Positions 43,618-53,820 of a stretch of DNA of 64,000 bases are shown in pieces. Source of the DNA: Catonia carolina. Lineage: Eukaryota > Arthropoda > Insecta > Hemiptera > Achilidae. A program made the position numbers and the translations under genes. Location of the stretch: contig JAQMRL010000014.1 in NCBI GenBank assembly GCA_035578175.1, positions 11,446,274-11,510,273 on the forward strand, in the 5' to 3' direction. The notes under the pieces are model-generated. The model searched no databases. It was not told the DNA's origin and saw nothing but the letters and a program-made list of their open reading frames with translations. Every line of letters starts with the position of its first letter. Position 1 is the stretch's first letter.

Positions 43618-44290
43618 TTTTCATGTTGGTTCTTTCGAAATCGACTTTTCACCAGATATATCCTACACGTTTTCAGGCCCTTTGAAACAAAAAAAAACAT
43701 GTTTTTAGTGATTGGTCTGTGGGTGAACAAAATATTTCAAGAACGGAATATTGTACGAAGTTGAAACTTGAAACGTGGATTCAAGTTAGGTACCACTACG
43801 AGACCCAACATCAACATTTTCATCAAAATCGGTAAATCGAAGTAATAGTTTATTCGTACAATTTTTCAGTTTTTGCAATTTTCTCAAAAATGGGTCCTAT
43901 GATTTTTTGTAAAATTGTACCAATCACAATATTTTTTTATGCTCTATAAAACAGGTTAAGCGATATATCTGCTGAAATTTTTGGGGAGGCTGTGCTCTCA
44001 TAGAAATATATGTTTTTTTAAGATTACGGCTTTAATATGTATTTTAGGGCAAAAGTGTATACAATCAAAATTGTAGAACATTTAAAACGCTACAATTTAT
44101 ATTTTATGCGGTTTTTTTTGTATAACGCTTAGTTTAGCGTCAATTACTGATTTTCTGTATTTTTTATAAAAATTTGTAAAGAAATGGTATTTTTTAAGAT
44201 TGCTACCTTAATATTTATTTTACGACAAACTTTTATATAATTAAAGTTATAGTAAATTAAAAACCTACAGTTTTAATTATTGCAATTTGA
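43618..44290 (-). repeat. HINE-like element lacking hairpin end and 5' end
   Basis: It starts CATGTTGGTTCTTTCGAAATCG and runs through both modules to about 44290. At the microsatellite position it has only TGTGGGTGAAC, so no expansion. Confidence 0.72.
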
Positions 44291-44917
44291 GAATTACAGC
44301 ACGTTTTCATTTAATTTCACCGAGGGTACTGAGTTCCGAGCTAAATCTTTCGCTATCTGTATCTCGCTACCAAAACGTTTTTCCTTCTTTTGGTCCTAAG
44401 TGTGAGCTCAGAAAACCCCAGTAAAATTTCGTAAATCACTCATGAATTTGAATTAATGAACAGTTGGTTATTTGGATGTATTTGGGTATATAAGAATAAC
44501 TGATAAATAGATTTTCTAGTAATTATCATTAAGCTATAATAAAAACTTACAAGAAAACGGAAGCGAATAAAGTTAATGACGTCAACAATCCACTAAGTAA
44601 AGAATATATTATTTATTCAAATAATATTTATTGTCGCCTTGTTAGCTATTCTCTGATGATTGTACAAGAGAAAGTCTTGTTTTTATTAGTGTGTTTTTTA
44701 TTTATTTTATTTGGTGTAAATAAAAATTAATAAAAACACAGCTCAACGTTTAACTGCCTTTTTAATGCGTTCACAGATTTTCTCTGCATTAAATGTAATT
44801 ATAATATATTTAATTTTGAGTAGATATTTTTATTGTTTTAGAAAAAGCATAGTGATCTTGAATAAATTTTATTCCTTGATTTTAATTGATCTTCACAATT
44901 CATAACATCTTGAATTA
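44291..44917. other. No feature recognised
   Basis: No open frame, RT motif or terminus recognised. Confidence 0.35.
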
Positions 44918-45003
44918 CGAAAATGTGGTGTGTAATACTCACACGACGTTCTCGTGTCAATGAAGGCCTAAATTATCAAAAACATAACCTAATTTTAATC
45001 ATA
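44918..45003 (+). repeat. HINE-like element, 5'-end fragment
   Basis: AAAATGTGGTGTGTAATACTCACACGACGTTCTCG...ACATAACCTAATTTTAATCAT, then cut by SINE-B. Confidence 0.65.
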
Positions 45004-45128
45004 ACTCACTGCTGGGTTGGTCTAGGGGAAAATTTGTCGCCTCGAGTCAGCTGTTGGACAGCTGATGTACGGAGACAAAGGTTCCGTGGTTCAAATCCTA
45101 GTAAATTAGTTACTTTTATACGGATTTG
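45004..45128 (+). mobile_element. SINE-B, tRNA-like SINE, 3'-truncated
   Basis: ACTGCTGGGTTGGTCTAGGGG, then GTCAGCTGTTGGACAGCTGATG (diverged hairpin) and GGTTCAAATCCTAGTAAATTAG. It stops where RT-coding sequence begins. Confidence 0.7.
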
Positions 45129-45449
45129 ATTCCCGCAGATGTACTCAAGTTGATTGAGGAGGAACACCTTGACACAATCACAGCTTTGTTCAACAAAATA
45201 TATTGCACGGGAATAATACCGACTGAGTGGCTCAAGTCAACCTTTGTTACTATCCCAAAAAAGCAGAATGCGAAAAAATGTGATGAGTACAGAACAATCA
45301 GCTTGATGAGTCACACACTGAAGATCTTTTTGAAAATTATACATCGAAGAACATTTTTAAAGCTGGAAGAAGATATCTCAGACACACAGTTTGGTTTCAG
45401 AAATGGATTCAGTACGCGAGATGCGCTGTTTGCTTACAATGTCATTTAA
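45126..45449 (+). pseudogene. LINE reverse transcriptase domain fragment
   Basis: An open 107-codon frame with the N-terminal half of an RT domain: GIIPTEWLKSTFVTIPKK, KCDEYRTISLMSHTLKIFLK and EDISDTQFGFRNGFSTRDAL. This is the arrangement in arthropod non-Jockey LINEs (…IPKK…EYRTISLMSH--K…QFGFR-G-GTR-A). The catalytic FADD box would lie further downstream and is missing. The ATG at 45126 is internal. Flanked by SINE-B and a foldback element. Confidence 0.75.
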
Positions 45450-45451
45450 AT

Positions 45452-46290
45452 TTTGATTTATTAACAATATTCTGAACCCTTGCAATCTCGGTAACCGCTC
45501 GATCTTTCGGCACGGGCAAACTATCGTTTTCTTCAGCGTAAAAAACTTAGTACAGATATGTTAATAACATGAAGTATTGGTTGACCAATGTTGTGGTAGA
45601 ATTTTTAAAATTTTGAAAAATAGACTTGGTAATGCGGGGGTTGGGCAGTACTATCCATGTTGCCTGAATCTGACTGTCTACCTGGATTGACAATGCAGTC
45701 TGTCAATTCAGGTAGTCAGTCCGACAGGATGTCACGTACACAAACTGTCAACATGGATAGTAGTGCCCACCCCGCATTATTTAGTCTTTTTTCAAAATTT
45801 AAAAATTCTACCACAACATTGGCCAACCAATATTTCATGTTATTAACATATCTGCACTAAGGTTTTACGCTGAATAAAACTATAGTTTGCCCGTGCCGAA
45901 CGATTGAGCGGTTACCGATATAGCAAGGGTTTAGAATATTGTTAATAAAACAAAATTTAAATAACGTACAAATTCGAAATTTCGTACACGATGAAAAAAT
46001 ATAATTGACTATGTTGTGTTAAAATTTCAAACTTTTCGGTCAAATAATAATCGAGTTACACGGCTCTAAAACGCATGAAATTTGTTGCGGTAGCAAAAAA
46101 AACCGGGTCTTTTTGTCTTCCAACCTCGATATGGCAATTTTTAAACCACATTAAAAATATAGGATTATTATGGGTCAACGCAGAATAAAATGAGCTAAAT
46201 TTTAATGTAAAGTATGTTGGAATTTGACTCATAGTGTTGGAGATGCAAGGGTTCAAACTCGGTTGTCTATGATTATGAAACCGATAGTAG
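45452..46290. mobile_element. Foldback element with 250-bp arms and shared right flank
   Basis: 45452-45700 and 45710-45965 are inverted copies: TTAACAATATTCTGAACCCTTGC / GCAAGGGTTTAGAATATTGTTAA, GAGCGGTTACCG partner, and CAACATGAAGTATTGGTTGACC partner. 45965-46290 continues the similarity to 7320-7660. The same hairpin core is at 6972-7160 and a one-arm fragment at 46727-46850. Confidence 0.8.
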
Positions 46291-46299
46291 TGTTGCCTT

Positions 46300-46508
46300 T
46301 ACGTAAACAACTAAAGACTACCCACAGACGTAAACTTCCATCCAACGATGTGTTCTTACGCATATGTACACACAGTTTAAAAAAAAATTACAAAATAATC
46401 CGAACCAGCTCTTTGTTGACCTAGATGCAACAGATTTACCAAATACCCCTATACGAAGACTGAAACGACTCTGGAGTAGGGATATCATGAGGCATCAAAA
46501 TTGAAGGA
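46300..46508 (+). pseudogene. Jockey RT C-terminal tail fragment
   Basis: It ends NNPNQLFVDLDATDLPN, TPIRRLKRLWSRDIMRHQN, stop, matching the Jockey terminal motif RRLKRLW-RD. Very short, no clear TSD. Confidence 0.65.
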
Positions 46509-46521
46509 AAACAAAATAAAA

Positions 46522-47281
46522 AAAATCTGGTGTGAAACACTCACACAATTTTCTCTTGCCAATGCAAATAATTAACAATATAATCTAACATAAGTAACAA
46601 AACATTATAAACAAAAAACAACCTCAAAAAATATAACCTTATTTTACTCACGAGTGAATGATGCAAAATGAAAACCAACCTTAGTTTGGCTTAATAATAC
46701 GGAAAATCACACTTTGAAGCTAAACCCACTTTCGTTTTCTTCACCGTAAAAAAATTAGTACAGATATGTTACTAACATGAAATATTGATTGACCAATGTT
46801 GTGGTAGAATTTTTAAAATTTTGAAAAATAGACTGGGTAATGCATGAGAAAACTTCATCAATTAAAATTGTAGATCTTTTATTTCCTATACATATGATTA
46901 TAAAATTTTGTAGTAAAATGAATACTAAGACCGAAATCTTAAAAAAAATGCATTTTTCCAGATTTTGACGAAAAAAAGAAAATCACTGATTCCCGCTAAA
47001 CTAAACGTATACAAAAAAATATTTAAAAAGATGTTGTAAATTTTTAAATTGTCTACAACTTTTATTATATACATTTTTTCTTTAAAATGCATTTTAAGGC
47101 CGCAATCATAAAAAAAAAAAAAATTCCCCAAGAATTTCGGCAGACATGGCGCCTACCCTTTCTTGTAGAACATAAAAAATGAAGTAATTGAGAGGATTTT
47201 TAAAAAAATCATAGGAGTTGTTTTTGAGAAAATCGCAAAAAAGTGAAAAATGACTCGAATAAGCTACTACTTCCAGCCACT
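46522..47281 (+). repeat. HINE-like element, 5' part, interrupted at 46727-46850
   Basis: It starts AAAATCTGGTGTGAAACACTCACAC and stops in the block CTACTACTTCCAG. The 120-bp interruption (CTTTCGTTTTCTTCACCGTA...GGTAATGCA) is one arm of the foldback family at 45452. Confidence 0.78.
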
Positions 47282-48065
47282 ATTTAGGTTAGAAAAATTT
47301 TGATCGTTAGTTCTCAGACTAGATTGCAATACTAAAACTAAAATCAGTGTTATTGCGTAACCTTCAAAATACCATTTTTATACACGTAGTAAAAATAAAA
47401 TTTAAAAAATTGTTTAAACGATTAGGAAAACGGTGCAATTTGTAAAATTCAATACCCTGTAATATTGAGTAAATATTTTAATAAACTTTTTAAATATTTT
47501 GCAATTCAAAATCGGACGACAGGTGACCTTAATAGCTTCTTGTAAACTAGTTCAAACGTAATCAGGAAAGCCTTGTTCTGTAACGTAACCATCTTGGCTT
47601 GTCTACCTAGTGTAAAGACATTCTCAAGGGAGTATTTTTCTTCTACCGATAACGCGAATAAGGAAGAAAATATACATGTAGAAAAAATTGCAAAACTAAA
47701 AAAATTGTTAACTATTGACAATGGATGAAATGCGATATGAAGGAAGTTATTTACCGTATTGTATTACTGATATATAAATTGCAAATACGTAAATATTGCT
47801 TAAATTAGATAATCAAAAATCTAAACCTGTAAAATTCCAAACGAACATTAAGGAAGATTATTATTAAAAAAAAAATTATTAATTTTATAACAAGTTCCGA
47901 CTTAGTTTAACAATCTTCAAGAATACCTTGAAACTTAAAACTTGGTAAAATACTTGTCCACATTTTTTAGAAATTCTGATAAAATTAAAATTATTTTAAC
48001 CTTCAAAAAAGTAACATTTGTATGATTGTTTGTTTGTAAGAGGGAATAATAGAAACAAACCAAAT
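47282..48065 (-). other. Unassigned region with a 71-codon open frame (47506-47721)
   Basis: No repeat terminus was recognised. The minus-strand frame begins MSIVNNFFSFAIFSTCIFSS, with a hydrophobic signal-like N-terminus, and continues VEEKYSLENVFTLGRQAKMV to SPVVRF. I do not recognise it. It is too short to call a gene, but it is less A/T-biased than neighbouring frames and could be an exon or transposon remnant. Confidence 0.25.
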
Positions 48066-48498
48066 TTTTAAAAAACTGGTGTGAAACACTCACACAACTT
48101 TCTCTTGCCAATGCAAATAATGAACAATATAACCTTATATTATTAATATAATATTAGAATAAACAAAACACATATCCTTATTTTAATCATGAGTAAATGT
48201 TGCAAAATTAAAATCAACCTTAGTTTGGCTTAAAAATACGGAAAATCACTTTTTCACGCTAAACTACGCTCTTTAAAGAAAAATGCTTTAAATTAAAATT
48301 GTAGATCTTTTAATTTCCTATAAATTTGATTATATACACTTTTGTCATAAAATGCATACTAAGGTCGAAATCTTAAAAAATTCATTGTTTTACAGATTTT
48401 CATAAAAAACAGAAAATCACTAATTACCGCTAAACTAAGCATTATACAAAAAATCTTTGAAATAAAAATTGTAGATTTTTAAATTGTCTACAACTTTG
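48066..48498 (+). repeat. HINE-like element, 5' half
   Basis: It runs from AAAAACTGGTGTGAAACACTC to GTCTACAACTTTGATTATAT, then abruptly joins an oppositely oriented 5' end. Confidence 0.8.
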
Positions 48499-48651
48499 AT
48501 TATATTTTCACTTTGCGTCTTTCACTTAATGATTAAAATAAGGTTATGTTTTATGTGGTTAGTTTTTTGTTTATTTCTAATGTTATGGTATATTGTTCAT
48601 TATTTGTATTGGCAAGAGAAAGTCGAGTGAGTGTTTCACACCAGATTTTTT
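48499..48651 (-). repeat. HINE-like element, 5' end in opposite orientation
   Basis: TTTTCACTTTGCGTCTTTCAC to GTCGAGTGAGTGTTTCACACCAGATTTT. Together with 48066-48498 it gives a unit with two 5' ends. Confidence 0.8.
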
Positions 48652-48690
48652 TTTTAAGTACTGTTAGGCTTCCGGGCCAGCTCAGTCAGT

Positions 48691-48763
48691 CAGCTGGTAG
48701 AAAGTCGCTATTAATTGTTAAGTAACACCGGTTGGACAAGCGACTTTGTATGGTGACCAGCTG
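48691..48763. repeat. Compact two-step inverted repeat of unknown nature
   Basis: CAGCTGGT (48691-48698) pairs with ACCAGCTG (48756-48763), and AAAGTCGC (48701-48708) with GCGACTTT (48740-48747). This leaves a 31-nt loop containing CACCGGTTGG. It belongs to none of the families recognised here. Confidence 0.5.
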
Positions 48764-48826
48764 ACAGCTATCCATGAAAAAACTCTACTGGGAGTCCCTA
48801 TTCAAACTCATGCCTAACTCACTTCA

Positions 48827-49793
48827 AAAATCTGGTGTGAAACACTCACACAACTTTCTCTTGCCAATGCAAATAATTAATAATAAACCTAACATTATTA
48901 ATAAAATATTAGAAATAAACAAAAACTAACCTCAAAAACATAACCTTATTTTAATCACGAGTGAATGACGCAAAATGACAATCGAACTCAGTTTGGCTTA
49001 AAAATACGGAAAATCACGCTTTCACGCTAAACTAGGCTCTGTAGAGAAAAATGCTCTAAACAAAAGTTGTAGATCTTTTAATTTTCTATAACTTTTATTA
49101 AATACACTTTTGTCGTAAAATGCATACTAAGACCGAAATGTTAAAAAAATCGATTTTTCTCACGTTTTCGTGAGAAAAAAAACAGAAAATCGCAAATTAC
49201 CGCTAAACTAAGCGTTATACAAAAAAATGTTTGAAACAGAAGTTGTAGGTTTTTAAATTCTCTACAACTTTTATTATGTAAGTTTTTGCGCTGAAATTTA
49301 TATTAAAGCCGTAATCTTAAAAAAACAACGTTTTTACGTGAAAACAGCCTCACCGAGAATTTCAGCAAACATGGCGCCTACCCTATCTTGTAGAGAATAA
49401 AAAATTGAGTAAAATAGGCGATTTTAAAAAAATCGTAGGACCAGTTTTTGAGAAAATCGCAAAAAACTGAAAAATTATACGAATAAACTACTACTTCCGG
49501 TTGACCGATTTTGATGAAAATGTTCGTGTCGCGTCCGGTAGTGGTATGTAACTTAAGTTTCAAGTTTCAAGTTCGTACGATGTTCCGTTCTTGAGATATT
49601 CTGTTCACACACACACACACACAGACACACACACACTGACACACAGACACACACACACAGACCAATCGCTAAAAACATGTTTTTTGGGTTCAGGGGGTCT
49701 GAAAACGTATAGATCCGGTGAAAACTCGATTTCGAAAAATCGACATGAAAACAATACTTTCCTTCCTATATATTCATATAGGCAAGAGAAAGT
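48827..49793 (+). repeat. HINE-like element, full length
   Basis: AAAATCTGGTGTGAAACACTCACAC to CCTATATATTCATATAGGCAAGAGAAAGT. Both modules are clear, with the inverted pair TTTTTCTCACG / CGTGAGAAAAA between them. The microsatellite at 49604-49661 is (CA)n with CAGA and CTGA interruptions. Very similar to 53821-54768. Confidence 0.88.
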
Positions 49794-49842
49794 AAAAATA
49801 CAGCGAAAAGCAGTTATCAAATTGGGTAGTTGTCAATAATGT

Positions 49843-50239
49843 GTTGTTGTTGTTTAGGTCATCAGCCAAAAGGCTGGTTTGAACCTGTAGAGGTTTACTA
49901 AGTAAAACGAGGAGTGAGGTGGTTTACCATTGCCTTCCTCACTGAATAGAAAAGTACGGTTATCAGCATGCCGAGCCCTCTGAAAAGCACATATTTTCCA
50001 CTCTGCAAATGACACCTTCACTTCATTCACCACAGGGTCTGGCTGTATAATGAAATTCATTACTTTCAGAGAAGATAACTCTGATTAGTGTATTTTACAC
50101 CTCTACCTCTTCTGTTCTTAAATGATTCAGTCATTTAATTGGCTGACCATGTGATAACAAACAGAACTATTTATTTTAGCCCTGCAATGAACAGATCGAG
50201 TGTAAATAATTTGACACTCCACCTGTCTGTTGTGGGTAT
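49843..50239 (-). mobile_element. F2 SINE-like retroposon, full length, TSD GTCAATAATGT
   Basis: The minus-strand unit is about 397 bp. It starts (in sense) near CCCACAACAGACAGGTGG and ends GATGACCTAAACAACAACAAC. The 11-bp TSD is perfect (49832-49842 and 50240-50250). Confidence 0.88.
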
Positions 50240-50300
50240 GTCAATAATGTACAGTTCCCAATAACAAATAAAAGCTAAAAAAAAGTACTGTTAAAGTCAA

Positions 50301-51402
50301 ACAAAAGTTGAAAATCATCAGAATCCAGAAGCCATCAATCTCCTAGACCAGAGGTCTCCAAACTACGGCCCGCGGGCCACATCCGGCCCGCGAACAGATT
50401 TTTTCCGGCCCGCGGAAAGCTAGCATACTAAGAAAAAGTTTTTATTTGATAATATATTTCCTTTTAAGCATTTTTACCATTAAAAATATGAGTACAGTAG
50501 TCGTCTCTCACTTGCCACTTCTTTTCTCAATAAGTGTAAAACTAGCTGTAAACAAGTAGTGATCAACCATTGTTTGACCCTAAATGGGCTGAAATTTTAA
50601 GTAGCAAACAAATGCAATATTCTCACTAAAAAATAATTGTTCCTTTTAATTTTTACACTTGTTGTAAACTCATGTATTGTCAGGTTTTCTTTAAAATTCA
50701 ATGAAGTACATTTTGTAGTAAATTGAAAAGATTTGGTTTTGTATCATCCTGTGTTTTCATTAAGCCTACTTGAAAACTCCTTTTACAGAACAAATATTAT
50801 TTTATAGCAAATATAATTATTTGTTTGGTCACAGTTTTTTTTTCATCATCATCTTCAGTTCAAGGATTAGGCTGGATTAAACCTGTTCCGATACCCATCT
50901 TTTCCTCGGTCTCCCTATATCCCGTTTTCCAGTTTTTTTTTAAAATCACGTAAAGAATTTTAGTTAGCCAACAACAAAGATATTATAAGGAAATACAGCA
51001 ACTTAAAAAACTAAGCAAGAAAATCTCGAAAACCACCACTGAGCTCTTAATTAGAAAAAACTTCGAGGGTGTATGGGGGGGCTAGACTTTCTGCCCTGAA
51101 ATATTGCTGGCCCGCCTTTCCTCCAAAAATTTACAATGTGGCCCTTGAGTAAAAAAGGTTGGAGACCCCTGTCCTAGACAACAGTGAAATACACAGAAGA
51201 CTACACAGACTACACCCTACAGATTTATTTTAATATATGATTGTGTAATTTATTTTACATTCAAGGCAAGAACAATTCAACAAAATGGGAAATTTTATAG
51301 AGTAATACCAAGGGGTATTACTTACACATGATTTATACTTATAGCTCATCTACTCATTGTTCTATGAGAGGAGATCGTAGATTTACAGTAAGTAAAAAAA
51401 AA
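50301..51402 (+). mobile_element. LINE-3'-end-derived retroposon, TSD GTTAAAGTCAA, with hAT insertion
   Basis: The same unit as 10690-11173: ACAAAAGTTGAAAATCATCAG, CCATCAATCTCCTAGAC, then after the hAT the 3' part with AATACCAAGGGGTATT and an A tail. The perfect 11-bp TSD is at 50290-50300 and 51403-51413. Without the hAT it is about 270 bp. Confidence 0.86.
50349..51171. mobile_element. hAT-like nonautonomous element, 823 bp, TSD TCCTAGAC
   Basis: The termini CAGAGGTCTCCAAAC and GGTTGGAGACCCCTG are hAT-type TIRs. The perfect 8-bp TSD TCCTAGAC is at 50341-50348 and 51172-51179. The subterminal region is rich in GGCCCGCGGGCC and CCGGCCCGCG. No transposase remnant was recognised. Confidence 0.87.
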
Positions 51403-51413
51403 GTTAAAGTCAA

Positions 51414-51804
51414 TAAGCTTATATTGAGCACGAACGAAATTGCTAATGTACAGCAAATAAAAAGTTTATTGGTTGTTTCGTGTAAGTAATGAGTTGAAAG
51501 AATGTTGTTTTTAATCGTGTTTTCGCTCTCTATACTATGTTGCGCTAGTCTCTTACAACAGATATCTAATAGGATGTTACCTGAATTGCATCACCAACAA
51601 CACTTCGCTTTATTGCACTCCTTATAACATAACAACTATAACATTTTAGTCCACCAAGGCGGATGGTGTACCAAATTAGGTTACCGTATTCACCCAAATT
51701 ATAGTATGCAACAAAACGAAATAACGTTTTTATTAATTTCTTGTAGGTCAACATAGTAAAGTTAAATGTTAACCAATTATTCTTTTCTTCATAAAAATAA
51801 TCTT
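51414..51804. other. No feature recognised
   Basis: Nothing identified. Confidence 0.35.
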
Positions 51805-51880
51805 CTGTGAAACGCTCACACGATTATCTCTTGCCAATGTAAATAATGAGAACAACGTAACCTATATTTAATCTTTTTTT
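51805..51880 (+). repeat. HINE-like element, 5'-end fragment
   Basis: TCTGTGAAACGCTCACACGATTATCTCTTGCCAATG...CCTATATTTAATC; it abuts an opposite-orientation copy. Confidence 0.7.
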
Positions 51881-51891
51881 TTACTTTCTCT

Positions 51892-52013
51892 AGCCTATAT
51901 AAATATATAGGAAGGAAAGTATTGTTTTCATGTCAATTTTAAGAAATCGAGTTTTCATCGGATATACACGTTTTCAGACCCCCTGAACCCAAAAAACATG
52001 TTTTTAGCGATTA

Positions 52014-52047
<34 letters not shown>

Positions 52048-52815
52048 AAAATATCTCAAGAACGGAACATCGTACGAACTTGAAACTTAAGTTAGATACC
52101 ACTAGAGGACCCGACACGAACATTTTCATCAAAATCAATTAACTGGAAGTAGTAGTTTATTCGTGCCATTTTTCACTTTTTTGTGATTTTCTCAAAAACG
52201 GCTCCTACGATTTTTTTAAACATCGCCTCATTCACTAAATTTTTTATTCTGTACAAGATAAGGTAGACTCCATTTTTGCTGAAATTCTTGGGGAGGTTGT
52301 TTTCTCGTAAGAAAAGTGACTTTTTAAGACTGCGACTTAAATATGCATTTTAGCGCAAAAATGTATATAATAAAAGTTGTAGAGAACTTAAAATCCTACA
52401 ACATTTATACCAAATATTTTTTTATAACGCTTAGATTAGCGGTAATTAGCGATTTTCTGTAGTTTTCTCACGAAAACGAGTAAAAAACAAATCTATTTTT
52501 TTTTAAGATTTCTGCTTTAGTATACAGTTTACGACAAAAGTGTATAATCAAATATTTATAGGAAATTAAAAGATCTACAACTTTTATTTGGAGCATTTTT
52601 CTCTACAGAGCCTAGTTTAGCGTGGAAGAGTGATTTTCCGTATTTTTAAGCCAAACAGGTCGATTTTCATTTTGTGTCTTTCACTCATAAATAAAATAAG
52701 GTTATGTTTATTGAGGTTAGTTTTTGTTTATTTGTATTGTTTTATTACTAATGTTAGGTTATATTGGTCATTATTTGCATTGGCAAGAGAAAGTTGTGAG
52801 AGTGTTTCACACGAG
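51892..52815 (-). repeat. HINE-like element, full length
   Basis: ACTTTCTCTAGCCTATATAAATATATAGG to GTGAGAGTGTTTCACACGAGA. (GT)n at 52016-52044. Both modules present. Confidence 0.85.
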
Positions 52816-53186
52816 ACCAATATACCCAGCAATATAGTTTGTTGTTTCTTCTTCCGCCCAAGTTTTATTTTGAAAACCAGCTGTTTCATTTAATTTATTT
52901 TCGTCGTTAAACTCATAGGAATTATTTTCACAATTTTGGTTGAAAATTTTCTCTATACTCTTCATTTCTAAAGCCGAGTGCAGAAGTTGTGATGTTAACT
53001 ATGATTTACTCTCACCTTAAAATTCTTCTGCACAATTTACTTTATCAGACGGACTACAACTGTAACTATTTTAACTTAACGTAAGTACATAGAAAGAAAC
53101 CTGTATTGAAATAAATTCCTTGAACCGATAAACGTGATCTGTAGATGCATCCGTACATTCACTAATAAGTAACCAAACTAAGGACA
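52816..53186. other. No feature recognised
   Basis: Nothing identified. Confidence 0.35.
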
Positions 53187-53197
53187 ACAACCCTAGT

Positions 53198-53577
53198 TGC
53201 TGTTGTTTAGGTCAACAGCCGAAAAGCTGGTTTGAACCTGTAGAGGTTTTACTAAGTAAAACCAGGAGTGAGATGGTTTACCATTGCCTTCCTCACTGAG
53301 TGGAAAAGTACGCTCATCAGCATGCCGGGCCCTCTGAAAAGCACATATTTTCCACTCTGTAAATGACAACTTCACTTCATTCACCACAGGGTCTGGCTGT
53401 ACAATGAAATTCATTACTTTCAGAGAAGATAACTCTGATTAGTGTCTTTTACACCTCTACCTCTTCTGTTCTCAAATGATTCAGTCATTTAATTGGCTGA
53501 CCATGTGATAAGAAACAGAACTATTTATTTTAGCCCTGCAACGAACAGATTGAGTGTAAATAATTTGACAACCCTAG
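53198..53577 (-). mobile_element. F2 SINE-like retroposon, TSD ACAACCCTAGT
   Basis: The perfect 11-bp TSD is at 53187-53197 and 53578-53588. The first roughly 25 bp of the 5' end are missing, so this is a slightly 5'-truncated copy. Confidence 0.87.
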
Positions 53578-53588
53578 TAGTTAACCCT

Positions 53589-53820
53589 TTATAGGGCAGT
53601 AGCAACTACGGAAAAAATATACATGTTGTAAAATGTTAAATTTTGTTCTATAGGAACTTGAGTAATGTATTTCTAGTGCAAGAACAGTAAGATTATTTCT
53701 TTTTTCTTTGTTAAGCCATGGAAGTCAACCTAAACCTACCAAGGAACGATTATTGAAATGAGAATCAGATAATGTTTAGTGGTAAGAATGCTTATTACAA
53801 CTTCTAGTCCTATATAACAG
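53589..53820. other. No feature recognised
   Basis: Short unassigned spacer. Confidence 0.3.
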
